Notes under the pieces: generated by a model | The model's input: only the letters and a program-made list of their open reading frames with translations | Told to the model about the DNA's origin: nothing | The model's database searches: none | Assembly (NCBI GenBank): GCA_022842245.1 | Contig: JALHPZ010000013.1 | Location: 1-64,000 of the forward strand | Source: Gemmataceae bacterium | GTDB lineage: Bacteria; Planctomycetota; Planctomycetia; Gemmatales; Gemmataceae | Length of the DNA stretch: 64,000 bases | Direction: 5' to 3' | In this document: positions 17,214 to 30,042 of the stretch, piece after piece | Position numbering within the stretch: position 1 is the stretch's first letter | How the letters are laid out: every line of letters begins with the position of its first letter | Translations under genes and position numbers: made by a program

Positions 17214-18041
17214 TCAGCGTCCGGCCAGCGCCTCGCGGAGCCGCAGGCAGGTTGTCAGTAGGGCGGGCAGTTCCGCCAGCGGAATCATGTTCGGTCCGTC
17301 GCTCGGAGCCTGGTCGGGGTCGGGGTGCGTTTCAAGGAACAGCCCGTCGCACCCGGCCGCCACGGCGGCGCGGGCGAGCGTCGGCACCATCTTCCGATCA
17401 CCGCCCGTGCGGTCGCCCAGCGCCCCCGGAGTCTGTACGCTGTGCGTCGCGTCAAAGATCACCGGCGCGCCGGTTTCCTGCATCCACGGGATCGACCGCA
17501 TGTCGTTGACAAGCAAACCGTAGCCGAAGGTGGTTCCCCGTTCGGTCAGGATCACGTTCGTGTTGCCCACCTCGGCGAGCTTGGACACGACGTTTTTCAT
17601 GTCCCACGGGGCCATGAACTGGCCCTTCTTCACGTTGACGACCCGGCCGGTGCGCCCGGCGGCTTCGAGCAGATCGGTTTGGCGGGCGAGGAACGCGGGA
17701 ACCTGGAGCACGTCCACGACCTCCGCGACGGCGGCGCACTGCGCCGGTTCGTGGACGTCGGTGGTGAGCGGGAACGCGAATTCCGATTTCACCTCGGCGA
17801 GGATGCGCAGGCCCGCGTCGAGGCCCACGCCGCGGAACGACTTCCCGGAACTCCGGTTCGCCTTGTCGTAGGACGCCTTGAATACCACCGCAATCCCCAG
17901 CCGGTCGGCGAGGCCCCGCAACGCCTCGGCGATCCGCAGCGTATGGTTCCGCGATTCGATGACGCACGGCCCCAGCACGAATAGCAACGGGTGCCCGATA
18001 CCGATCGCGTGCGGTCCGATCGCCACGCTGCGACGCTCCAT
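17214..18041 (-). CDS. kdsA: 3-deoxy-8-phosphooctulonate synthase (KDO-8-P synthase)
   Basis: Condenses arabinose-5-phosphate with phosphoenolpyruvate to make KDO-8-phosphate for lipopolysaccharide. The 275-residue protein has the family segments [27 protein letters not shown] and [14 protein letters not shown]. Cys26 in LGPCVIES marks the metal-dependent class (the metal-independent E. coli enzyme has Asn there). ATG at 18041 is chosen for its ribosome binding site (ggaaagga) and the family N-terminus. Its presence implies an outer-membrane glycolipid carrying KDO. The sensor kinase gene is divergent, 185 bp away. Confidence 0.95.
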   Translation of the reverse strand: MERRSVAIGPHAIGIGHPLLFVLGPCVIESRNHTLRIAEALRGLADRLGIAVVFKASYDKANRSSGKSFRGVGLDAGLRILAEVKSEFAFPLTTDVHEPAQCAAVAEVVDVLQVPAFLARQTDLLEAAGRTGRVVNVKKGQFMAPWDMKNVVSKLAEVGNTNVILTERGTTFGYGLLVNDMRSIPWMQETGAPVIFDATHSVQTPGALGDRTGGDRKMVPTLARAAVAAGCDGLFLETHPDPDQAPSDGPNMIPLAELPALLTTCLRLREALAGR

Positions 18042-18226
18042 GTTCGATCCTTTCCCGCGTGCGAATTCCTCGCGGTCATTTTTACGAATCAAGACCAGTT
18101 TCCCCTACCGGGAACGCCGAAATGCCCGTTGAAAAAATTGCTCTCCCGCCGGCGAGAAGTTCTTGGTAGATTTTGCATCCCGATGGGGACGACCCTCGAA
18201 GGACTTCCGCGGCAAGGAGGCTGCGC

Positions 18227-19822
18227 GTGGCCCGTCCGTGGCGGCTGCGACATAAACTCGTCTTCGGCCTGGCGCTCGTGATCGCGAGCATCGGCCTGCT
18301 CATCGCCGGCGCGGTGTTGGGGCTGCGCTCCTACGTCGCCGCCGGCCAGCTCACCGACCACAAGCTCGAACAGATGCAGGTGATGATCATCCTGCGGGAC
18401 AACATCCACCTCATGGCCAGCGGTGGCCACAAGAGCCGACAGGAGGAGCAAAGCCACATCCTCCACCACGTCGCCATCGCCGAACGCACCATCGAATATT
18501 ACCGCGAGACGCTCAAGGCGACCGAACCGTTCCACCACCGCGATCCCGACGGCGGCGAAGGCGAACGCCACGCCCTCCGCCAGATGGAAGCCGCCCTCGC
18601 CGCCATGAAGCGATCCGTCGCCGCCCGCGGCGCCAGCATCAGCGCCACCGGCGACCTCCGCCTGATCGATGAACCCACCCTCCGCAAGGCCTACGCCGAA
18701 CTACTTGCCGAATCCACCACCCTCTTCTCGCTCATCCGCTCCGACGTGAAGCAGTCGTTCGCCCACGCCAACTCCACCTCGCGGCGGGGCACGATCCTCG
18801 CCGGCGGCGCCACCGCACTTGCCGTCATCCTCGTCCTCACCCTGCTCTACTACTTCAAGGTCTGGGTCTTCAGCCCGATCCGGCAACTCCAGGCCGGCGT
18901 CCGCCGCGTCCAGGCCGGCGACTTCAACAGCCCCATCCAGCTCGAATCCAAGGATGAACTCGAAGAGCTCGCCCGCGAATTCAACACCATGACCGCCCGG
19001 CTCCGCGACGTCTACGCCGACCTCGCCCGACAGGTCAACGAACGCAGCCGGCAACTCGTCCGCTCCGAACGCATGGTCTCCGTCGGTTTCCTCGCCGCCG
19101 GCGTCGCCCACGAAATCAACAACCCGCTAGCCTCCATCGCCTTCAGCTCCGAGGCGCTCGAACGCCGCGTCGAGGACGTCGCCAAGCGGCTCGCCCCCGG
19201 CGACGCCGAGGTGCTCGCCCGCTACCTGCGCGTCATCCAACAGGAGGCGTTCCGCTGCAAGCAGATCACCCAGAAACTGCTGGATTTCAGTCGCTCCGGC
19301 GAAGGTCGCCGCGAAGCCACCGACATCGGCCGGTTGATCCAGGACGTCATCGACGTGGCGCGTCCGCTCCCGAACTCCCGCGGCAAGACCATCGACTTCA
19401 CACCCGCCTACTGCGTCGCCGAGGTCAACCCGCCCGACCTGAAATCGGTCGTCCTCAACCTCGTCGTAAACGCCCTCGACAGCATGGACGAAGGCGGTGT
19501 ATTACGCATCCGCGCCGTCCGCGCCGGCGACTACGTCGAACTGACCTTCCGAGACGACGGCTGCGGCATGACCCAGGACGTGCTCGACAATCTCTTCGAG
19601 CCGTTCTTCACCCGCAAACGCACCGGCAACGGAACCGGGCTGGGGCTGTCCATCAGCCACCAGATCGTCGACCAGCACGGTGGCACCATCGCCGCCCACA
19701 GCGACGGTCCCGGCCACGGCAGCGAGTTCACCCTCCGCCTGCCCGTCCGGGGAGTCGCCGTCGAACCCCAGGCGGCCGAGCCGCCGATCCTGCCCCTGCG
19801 ACCGTTGCAGCGGGCGGCCTGA
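18227..19822 (+). CDS. Sensor histidine kinase with HAMP domain
   Basis: Membrane sensor of a two-component system. The 531-residue protein has TM1 (11-33), an extracytoplasmic helical sensor region (about 36-188) and TM2 (189-210). These are followed by a HAMP domain (211-264), the phosphoacceptor His295 in AAGVAHEINNPL, and an ATPase domain with N-box Asn415, DDGCGM (443-448) and GTGLGLSISHQIV. The start is GTG at 18227, preceded at six bases by a strong Shine-Dalgarno (caaggagg), with the signal-anchor right behind it. The next gene is its probable partner, an NtrC-type regulator, 31 bp downstream. The stimulus is unknown. Confidence 0.93.
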   Translation: MARPWRLRHKLVFGLALVIASIGLLIAGAVLGLRSYVAAGQLTDHKLEQMQVMIILRDNIHLMASGGHKSRQEEQSHILHHVAIAERTIEYYRETLKATEPFHHRDPDGGEGERHALRQMEAALAAMKRSVAARGASISATGDLRLIDEPTLRKAYAELLAESTTLFSLIRSDVKQSFAHANSTSRRGTILAGGATALAVILVLTLLYYFKVWVFSPIRQLQAGVRRVQAGDFNSPIQLESKDELEELAREFNTMTARLRDVYADLARQVNERSRQLVRSERMVSVGFLAAGVAHEINNPLASIAFSSEALERRVEDVAKRLAPGDAEVLARYLRVIQQEAFRCKQITQKLLDFSRSGEGRREATDIGRLIQDVIDVARPLPNSRGKTIDFTPAYCVAEVNPPDLKSVVLNLVVNALDSMDEGGVLRIRAVRAGDYVELTFRDDGCGMTQDVLDNLFEPFFTRKRTGNGTGLGLSISHQIVDQHGGTIAAHSDGPGHGSEFTLRLPVRGVAVEPQAAEPPILPLRPLQRAA

Positions 19823-19853
19823 GTAGAGCGAATACCGAAGAGGATCGCGTACC

Positions 19854-21299
19854 GTGAATCCGACTCCGCAATTGAAACTCCGCGTCCTGTTCGTCGACGA
19901 CGAGCCGCACCTGCGCGAATTGATGCAGATGGAACTGCCCCGGCTCGGGCACGACGTCACCGTCTGCCCCGATACCCGCAGCGCCGTCGAAACGCTCAAA
20001 CGCGCCACCTTCGACGCCGCCATCCTCGACCTGAAGATGGAGCACGATACGTCGGGCCTGCAGGTCCTCGCCCACCTCAAGCAGGTCTCCCCGGACACCG
20101 AAGCCGTCATCATGACCGGCTACGCCAGTCAGGAAACCACCGTCAACGCTCTCCGGCTCGGCGCGTTCGACTACCTCACCAAGCCCTGCAAGCTCGCCGA
20201 CATCGAAGGCCTCCTCCTCCGCATTGTCGAAAAGAAGAAGCTCAGCAACCACGCCGCTGCCCTGCAAACCCGCGTCGTCGCCGCCGAAGGCCCCGGACTG
20301 CTCGTCGGCGGCAGCCCCGCCATGCGGCCCGTCCAGCAGTTCATCGAAACCGTCGCACCCACCGACGCCACCGTCCTCATCACCGGCGAGACCGGCACCG
20401 GCAAGGAAGTCGTCGCGCGATCCATTTACAATCAATCGCATCGCGCCGGCATGCCCTTTGTCCCCGTCAACTGCGGCGCCGTCGCCCAGAACCTCGCCGA
20501 AAGCGAACTCTTCGGCCACCGTAAAGGCTCCTTCACCGGGGCCGACAAGGACCGCAAAGGGATGTTCGAAGTCGCCAACGGCGGAACGCTCTTCCTCGAC
20601 GAACTCGGCGAACTCGACAAGAACATCCAGGTCAAGATGCTCCGCTTCCTCGAATCCGGGGAAGTCCGCCGGCTCGGCGACACCGAATCCATCACCGCCG
20701 ATGTCCGCGTCATCTGCGCCACCAACCGCGACCTCAAGAAGGAAATCGCCGACGGACGCTTCCGCGAAGACCTGCTGTTCCGGCTGAACACCTTCCATAT
20801 CCACCTGCCGCCGCTCCGCGAGCGCACCGAGGACATCCCCGACCTCGCCCGGCACCTGCTGGCCCGCCACGCCAAGAAGCCGGTCGACCAGGTGATGGGC
20901 CTGCTGACGCCCGAAGCCCTCGACACCATGCTCCGCTACTGGTGGCCGGGCAACGTGCGAGAGCTGTCGAACGCGATGGAGTACGCCTGGATCGTCAGCG
21001 GCGGGCGGCCGATCACCGCCCACCACCTTCCGCACGACGTCCGCACCGGCCGCCAGAACCCGCCCGCGACGATCCGCTTCCCCACCGCCACCGTCCCCGC
21101 CGCCCCCGCATCCGAACCGATGCCGGAACAACCTCGCGGCAAGACGCTCGAAGACGTGGAAATGGAGTACATCCTTCAGGTCTACGCGAAGAACAACCAG
21201 AACAAGCAGGCGACGGCGGCCGAACTCGGCATCAGCCTCAAGACGCTTTACAACAAGCTGCACAAGTACGAGGACGAACGCCAACGCCGCGCCGGATGA
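19854..21299 (+). CDS. Sigma-54-dependent response regulator (NtrC family)
   Basis: Transcription activator that opens sigma-54 promoters on phosphorylation. The 481-residue protein starts with GTG and shows, in order, a receiver domain with phospho-acceptor Asp59 and an AAA+ domain. The AAA+ domain has Walker A GETGTGKE (178-185), the sigma-54 contact loop GSFTGA (225-230; Ser for the usual Ala) and Walker B LFLDE (246-250). A Fis-type helix-turn-helix (KQATAAELGISLKTLYNKL) ends the protein. It pairs with the preceding sensor kinase. The target genes are unknown, and I saw no clear -24/-12 promoter nearby. Confidence 0.95.
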   Translation: MNPTPQLKLRVLFVDDEPHLRELMQMELPRLGHDVTVCPDTRSAVETLKRATFDAAILDLKMEHDTSGLQVLAHLKQVSPDTEAVIMTGYASQETTVNALRLGAFDYLTKPCKLADIEGLLLRIVEKKKLSNHAAALQTRVVAAEGPGLLVGGSPAMRPVQQFIETVAPTDATVLITGETGTGKEVVARSIYNQSHRAGMPFVPVNCGAVAQNLAESELFGHRKGSFTGADKDRKGMFEVANGGTLFLDELGELDKNIQVKMLRFLESGEVRRLGDTESITADVRVICATNRDLKKEIADGRFREDLLFRLNTFHIHLPPLRERTEDIPDLARHLLARHAKKPVDQVMGLLTPEALDTMLRYWWPGNVRELSNAMEYAWIVSGGRPITAHHLPHDVRTGRQNPPATIRFPTATVPAAPASEPMPEQPRGKTLEDVEMEYILQVYAKNNQNKQATAAELGISLKTLYNKLHKYEDERQRRAG

Positions 21300-21303
21300 G
21301 CTG

Positions 21304-21413
21304 GGAAATGCGGAGTGAAAGAAGAAGTGCGGAGTGCGGAATGAAAGAAGAAATGCGTAACGCGGAATGCGGATTGCGGAGTGAAAGAAGAAGTGCGGAG
21401 TGCGGAGTGAAAA
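21304..21413. repeat. Degenerate gcggagtgaaagaaga / gcggaatg array
   Basis: About 110 bases are built from repeated words such as gtgcggagtgcgga and gagtgaaagaagaa, with no coding potential. It directly precedes palindrome copy 2. It is the opposite-strand counterpart of the array at 14902-14930. Confidence 0.7.
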
Positions 21414-21424
21414 CCCGCCGGCCC

Positions 21425-21500
21425 CGGTGAGCCGAGCGGCGTCAGCCGCCGGGTTGCGAACCGTTGCGACACCCGGCGGCTGACGCCGCTCGGCTCGCCG
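21425..21500. repeat. Composite palindromic repeat, copy 2 (inverted relative to copy 1)
   Basis: Inverted arms at 21425-21454 and 21471-21500 match at 29 of 30 positions. The 16-base loop (ttgcgaaccgttgcga region) is the reverse complement of the loop of copy 1 with about three differences, so the whole unit is a flipped copy of 14813-14886. Confidence 0.85.
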
Positions 21501-21578
21501 GGAATCGCCTCGCCGGGTATCGGCTCGCCACACTCCGCCTCGGCTCGCGGCAACCCGACGCATTCGACGCTTGGCCTT

Positions 21579-21670
21579 TTGCCCCGGATGGGGCAACGAG
21601 TTGTAGCCACGGGTGGAGCGAAGCGGAACCCGTGGGGGCGACGCAAAGGACACTCGCCCCGGAGGGGCGA
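21579..21670. repeat. REP-like cluster of three consecutive hairpins
   Basis: Hairpin 1 is ttgcccc/ggggcaa (21579-21596). Hairpin 2 is ccacgggt/acccgtgg around a 13-base loop (21607-21635). Hairpin 3 is tcgcccc/ggggcga (21654-21670). The wording gtagccacgggtggagcgaa closely resembles dispersed REP-type elements that I recall from planctomycete genomes. No transposase gene is adjacent. Confidence 0.7.
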
Positions 21671-21723
21671 AGGAACCATCGCAGTCCGACGACCTCGTGC
21701 CACCCGCATGGGTCACGCGTTCT

Positions 21724-21756
21724 GCTCCGAAGACTTCGCGTCGCCGCTAAACGGGG
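21724..21756. repeat. Repeat sharing sequence with 52520-52552
   Basis: The words tccgaagact, tcgc and taaac occur in the same order and nearly the same spacing here and at 52520-52552, just upstream of nadB. The two stretches are clearly related (most positions identical), though neither is coding. Confidence 0.45.
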
Positions 21757-21764
21757 TTCTCCGT

Positions 21765-21823
21765 TTTTCCATTTTTCATTCCGCATTTGGCATTGGTCCG
21801 AATCCGCGAAACCCATCAACGAG
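21765..21823. repeat. 59-base direct repeat, copy 1
   Basis: Matches 21853-21911 at an offset of 88 bases; the last 33 bases (cattggtccgaatccgcgaa onward) are identical. The first part (catttttcatt) belongs to the same family as the hairpin after hisS (7903-7984). Confidence 0.8.
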
Positions 21824-21852
21824 CGTACCCGTCACGACGGTGAGGGTCTTCG

Positions 21853-21911
21853 TTTTGCATTTTTCATTTCGCATTTTGCATTGGTCCGAATCCGCGAAAC
21901 CCATCAACGAG
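21853..21911. repeat. 59-base direct repeat, copy 2
   Basis: Second copy of the unit at 21765-21823. It begins ttttgcatttttcatt, the same wording as the arms of the 7903-7984 hairpin, and ends acccatcaacgag. Confidence 0.8.
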
Positions 21912-21917
21912 GGAAAA

Positions 21918-22046
21918 AATCGTTCCCCGGAAATTCCCGCTTCCGGGGTGGGGTAGGAGGCATTTCTTCCTGCGAATAGATCGATGCTTCGCAGGAAGAA
22001 ACACTACCTACCCCACTAGAAGGGGTAGTATTTCCTGCGAACGATT
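21918..22046. repeat. MITE-like structured element with nested inverted repeats
   Basis: An 8-base outer inverted repeat (aatcgttc at 21918-21925, gaacgatt at 22039-22046) encloses two hairpins and a third partial arm. The first hairpin is ccccggaa/ttccgggg (21925-21948). The second has 27-base arms (21950-21976 and 21988-22014, 22 or 23 matches) around an 11-base loop. The partial arm is ggggtagtatttcctgcgaa (22022-22041), a third copy of the same arm wording. The whole is non-coding. Confidence 0.6.
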
Positions 22047-22048
22047 CC

Positions 22049-22309
22049 TCAAAGGCGGTTTCGCCAATACTGAGCCGGAACGCGTGCGGTTCCTCCTTTC
22101 CTCGTCCACAACTTCCCGACGCCTTCCTCCAATTCCGCGTTGAATCGCTTTTCGTTCACCCGCAGTTCCTCCGGGAGGCCGGACCATAATTCCTCCCTCG
22201 TTTTGGCGTTCTCCTCGCGGAACGGCACCAGCAGGCACAGCGCTTCGCGGACGGCGATCTTTCGCGTCGGCTCCTTCACCTCGCGATGCTGCACGTAGGC
22301 GTCCGCCAA
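22049..22309 (-). CDS. Hypothetical protein or gene remnant
   Basis: The frame encodes about 86 residues from a TTG (ADAYVQHREVKEPTRKIAVR ... TARVPAQYWRNRL). It stays open upstream on the minus strand for at least another 25 codons without a good ATG, so it may be the 3' end of a decayed gene. Composition is protein-like (charged, helical, a Trp-rich tail). No family is recognised. It sits between the repeat island and the rpoD terminator. Confidence 0.3.
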   Translation of the reverse strand: MADAYVQHREVKEPTRKIAVREALCLLVPFREENAKTREELWSGLPEELRVNEKRFNAELEEGVGKLWTRKGGTARVPAQYWRNRL

Positions 22310-22380
22310 CTGATTCGTCGGAAAAGTTCTGGTGGGAGAGGCGAGAGTTGGTTTCAGTTCGGGTGGGGAACGCAGATGAA

Positions 22381-22410
22381 AAGGAATCGCCCCGCCGGAA
22401 CGGCGGGGCG
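22381..22410 (-). terminator. Intrinsic terminator of rpoD
   Basis: On the minus strand, arms cgccccgccg and cggcggggcg around a ttc loop (22388-22410) are followed by attcctttt. This lies 24 bp beyond the rpoD stop codon. Confidence 0.8.
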
Positions 22411-22433
22411 TAGGAGGAGGCTCGGAGGCGGGG

Positions 22434-24107
<1,674 letters not shown>

Positions 24108-24215
24108 CCGAGTCTCCCGTGCCCGAAGGCCGCGGCTGGATGGCGGCCTGGAACGGTCTTGAACCGGTGGCGCCGGATCGGCCCCACGCCGGCGATCCAT
24201 CGCCGGCCTTTCACG

Positions 24216-26057
24216 TCACCCCGCCTCCCGCGTGCGGTCCTGCAACCGCCGGAGGAGATCGAGCTTGGCGGCGTCGTCCATGTCGGCCCCGCCCAGTTGC
24301 TGTTTCAACGACCGCGTTTCGTCGTCGACCCTTACTCTAGCAAATCCCTCGACCACTTTGCGGAAGTAGATCGGGCGTTCGGAAATACTACGACCTACTT
24401 CCTGAAGGTCCATCGCCGCCGCCGCCAAATCGGGCCGGTCGATCAGCCGCACCCGCAGATTGTCGAGTTCCGGGGGGATGCCGCTCTCGTGCAGGGCGTA
24501 CAGTTCGACGAGCATCCGGCGCAGTCCGGTGTGGGCGATCCGCTCCGGCGGAATCTTTCCGTGCGCCTCGCGCACGAGGTCCGGCTCGGCGAGGAGAATC
24601 TGGAGGAGTTGGCGTTCGATGATGGCGGCGGCACCGGAGGTTCGCGGCGGGGGCGCGGGTGCCGTCGGGGGCGGACCATCGTCGAACGTCCGTTCTTCGC
24701 GGGCGGCCTCGCGGGCCTCGCGGCGGCGGCGTTCCAGTTGCAGTTCCTTCAAGCGTCCTCGAACCGTGCGCAGTTCGATGCCGAGCCGCTGCGCCAGCCG
24801 CGTGAGGACGAGTTCCTGCTTGAGCTGGGCCGCCTGGTTCGGCACCTGCGGGGCGAGCGCGATGATGCCGAGGATGGCGTCGAGCATCCGCCGGACGCCC
24901 TCGACGTTGGAGCGGTCCGCCTTGGCGAAGAGCTGGTCGAGCTTGAAGTCCAGCGCGTCGGCGGCGGAATCGAGGGACCGGCGGAAGGCGGCCTCGCCGT
25001 CCGGCTTCGCGAGCAGGTCGGCGGGGTCGAGGCCTTCGGGCAGCGTGGCGACGGCGAGCTCGACATCCTGGCTGACGAAGATTTCGAGGGCGCGGTCGAC
25101 GCCCGTGGTGCCGCCGGCGTCGGCGTCGAAGACGAGGACGATGCGGCGGGCGTGGCGGACGAGCTGCGCCACGTGCCGGGCGTTGAGGGCGGTGCCCATG
25201 GTGGCGACGACGTTGGCGATGCCGCGCTGGTGCGCCATGATCACGTCGGTGTAGCCTTCGACGACGGCGAGAACGCCCGACGCGGAGCCGGCGTGCCGGG
25301 CGAGGTCGATGCCGTAGAGTTGTTCCTGCTTCTTGAAGATCGGCGTCTCGGGCGAGTTGTAGTACTTCGGGCCGCGGGCGGCGTAGGGGGAATCGGGGAG
25401 GATTCGCCCGCCGAAGCCGACGGTGCGGCCCTGCACGTCGCGGATGGGGAACATGACGCGATCGCGGAAGCGGTCATAGTAGCCCCGGCCTTCGTCCCGT
25501 TCGCCGAGCAGGCCGACTTCGACGAGGAGTTCGGCGGGCACCTTGTCGGCCAGCGCCTGCTTGAACAGCCAGTCGCCGTCGAGCGGCGCGAACCCGAGGC
25601 CGAACTGGCGGACGCTGGCGCCGGCGAGGCCCCGCTCGCCGAGGTACTTGCGGGCGTTCGCGCCGACGTCCGATTCCAGCAGGTGCTTCTGGTAGAGGAC
25701 CTGTGCCCACTTCATGACTTCGAAGAGGCGGGATTTGTGGATGTCCTGCGGGGACGCCTTCGCCTCGTCCATGGCGATGCCGGCGCGCTTGGCGAGGATC
25801 GCCATCGCTTCGAGGAAGTTGACCTTGTCGTACTTCTCCACGAAGGTGAAGACGTCGCCGGTCGCGCCGCAGGCCCAGCACTTGAAGTTCTGCCACTTGC
25901 GGTCGATGTTCAGCGAGGGACGCGTGTCGTCGTGAAAGGGGCAGACGCACTTGTAGGTCTTGCCGGCGGACTGCACGGCCAAATAGCCGGAGATGACATC
26001 GACGATGTCGCTGGCGGCCTTGATCCGCGTCTTGAGTTCCACCAGGTCGCGCGCCAC
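24216..26057 (-). CDS. dnaG: DNA primase
   Basis: Makes RNA primers for DNA replication. The 613-residue protein shows the N-terminal zinc-binding domain with Cys39, His42, Cys60 and Cys63 (CPFHDDTRPS ... CWACGATGD). The TOPRIM core has VVEGYTDVIMAHQRGI and VLVFDADAGG, and a helical DnaB-binding tail ends the protein. The start is GTG at 26057 with aggtggg just upstream. It is the first gene of the dnaG-rpoD pair; rpsU is not present upstream. Confidence 0.96.
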   Translation of the reverse strand: MARDLVELKTRIKAASDIVDVISGYLAVQSAGKTYKCVCPFHDDTRPSLNIDRKWQNFKCWACGATGDVFTFVEKYDKVNFLEAMAILAKRAGIAMDEAKASPQDIHKSRLFEVMKWAQVLYQKHLLESDVGANARKYLGERGLAGASVRQFGLGFAPLDGDWLFKQALADKVPAELLVEVGLLGERDEGRGYYDRFRDRVMFPIRDVQGRTVGFGGRILPDSPYAARGPKYYNSPETPIFKKQEQLYGIDLARHAGSASGVLAVVEGYTDVIMAHQRGIANVVATMGTALNARHVAQLVRHARRIVLVFDADAGGTTGVDRALEIFVSQDVELAVATLPEGLDPADLLAKPDGEAAFRRSLDSAADALDFKLDQLFAKADRSNVEGVRRMLDAILGIIALAPQVPNQAAQLKQELVLTRLAQRLGIELRTVRGRLKELQLERRRREAREAAREERTFDDGPPPTAPAPPPRTSGAAAIIERQLLQILLAEPDLVREAHGKIPPERIAHTGLRRMLVELYALHESGIPPELDNLRVRLIDRPDLAAAAMDLQEVGRSISERPIYFRKVVEGFARVRVDDETRSLKQQLGGADMDDAAKLDLLRRLQDRTREAG

Positions 26058-26460
26058 GGCCCACCTGCTTGTCCGAGATCCGTGTTCGATTGTCCGACGA
26101 CACCGCCGCAGCCCCTCGCGGGAATCGCCCTCGGCTCGAGCGGGTGTGACGGGTGCCGGGTGGAAGGTCGGCGAGCGGCCGTCGGGGAGCCGGAAACGGG
26201 GATTCGGGTTCGCGTCGGGTCATGTTGCGGCGGACGGCGCGTTGTGCGCCCCGTCCGATACCGTGCAGTCTATCGGGCGATCGCGCCGAGCGTCAAGTTG
26301 AACGGTGGGCCTCGATCCGTTCTCCGGAATTTCCGCCGGAGGGGCGGGGTGGGAACCGTTTCTTCCGACGAACCAGCTCCAGCCTCGAACCGCCGTTGCT
26401 TTCTTCGCCCGCCCGCCAACAATAGACCCATCGGTCAACCTCACCCCGGATGGTTTCGCC

Positions 26461-29139
<2,679 letters not shown>

Positions 29140-29158
29140 CCATAACAGGAGCAGACTC

Positions 29159-30040
29159 ATGACATTTTCCCGCCGTACCTTCCTCGCCGCCGGGGCCGTG
29201 CTCGCGGCTTCGCCGTTCGCTTCGGCCATCGATCCGATCAAGCGGCCGTCCGAGAAGCCCGACATCAAGCTCAGCCTCGCGGCCTATTCGTACCGACAGT
29301 GGCTCGACCTCAAGAAGCCGACGATGACGCTCTTCGACTTCATCGACCTCGCCGCCGAGCTGCCGCTCGATGCCGTCGAACTCACGTCGTACTACTTCGC
29401 CGAGACGACGGACGCGTACATCGAAAAGGTGCGGGCGCACGCCGAGAAGAAGAAGCTCGCGATTTCCGACGTGCCGGTCGGGAACAACTTCTGCGTGAAG
29501 GACGACAAGAAACGGAAGGTGCAGATCGACCTCGTGAAGGACTGGACGGCGCGGGCGGCGAAGCTCGGGGCGAAGACCGTCCGCATCTTCGCGGGGAACC
29601 TCGAGAAGGGCGAGACGCTCGCGATGGCGCAGGCCCGCGTGATCGCGGCGATGGAGGAGTGCCTCGAAGTTGCGGCGAAACACGGCGTGCTGCTCGCGCT
29701 CGAGAACCACGGCGGCATCACCGCGACGCCGGAACAGCTTCTCGCGCTCGTGAAGCCGATCAAGAGCCCGCACCTCGGCGTGAACATCGACACCGGCAAC
29801 TTCCACACGTCGGACCCCTACGCCGACGTGGCGACGATCGCGCCCTACGGCGTGGTCTGCCAGATCAAGACGGAGGTCGCGCCCGCCGGCGGCAAGAAGG
29901 CCGAGGCGGACCTGGGGCGGTACGTGAAGATCCTGAAGGACGCGAACTTCCACGGCTACGCCGCGCTCGAATACGAGGCCGCCGAGGACGCGAAGGTCGC
30001 GGTGCCGCGGTACGTGAAGGAGTTGCGGAAGTTAATCTAA
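29159..30040 (+). CDS. Tat-exported sugar phosphate isomerase/epimerase-like protein
   Basis: A 293-residue TIM-barrel protein of the xylose-isomerase-like superfamily, exported by the twin-arginine route. The N-terminus FSRRTFLAAGAVLAASPFAS is a clear Tat signal. In the barrel, LENHGGITAT (metal Glu), VNIDTGNFHTSDPY (Asp, His), QIKTEV and AALEYEAAED supply the usual metal ligands. Exported members are very numerous in planctomycetes and are thought to act on sugars, but no substrate can be read. A good ribosome binding site (aggag) lies before the ATG at 29159. It is 19 bp after acnA. Confidence 0.85.
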   Translation: MTFSRRTFLAAGAVLAASPFASAIDPIKRPSEKPDIKLSLAAYSYRQWLDLKKPTMTLFDFIDLAAELPLDAVELTSYYFAETTDAYIEKVRAHAEKKKLAISDVPVGNNFCVKDDKKRKVQIDLVKDWTARAAKLGAKTVRIFAGNLEKGETLAMAQARVIAAMEECLEVAAKHGVLLALENHGGITATPEQLLALVKPIKSPHLGVNIDTGNFHTSDPYADVATIAPYGVVCQIKTEVAPAGGKKAEADLGRYVKILKDANFHGYAALEYEAAEDAKVAVPRYVKELRKLI

Positions 30041-30042
30041 GA

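Noticed and set aside
18160..18180. Possible -24/-12 sigma-54 promoter (ttggtagattttgca) before the sensor kinase gene
   Set aside because: The GG-to-GC distance is 10 rather than the required 12 bases.
19728..21716. 662-codon minus-strand frame opposite the NtrC-type regulator
   Set aside because: Shadow of a well-defined gene, and it runs through repetitive noncoding sequence.
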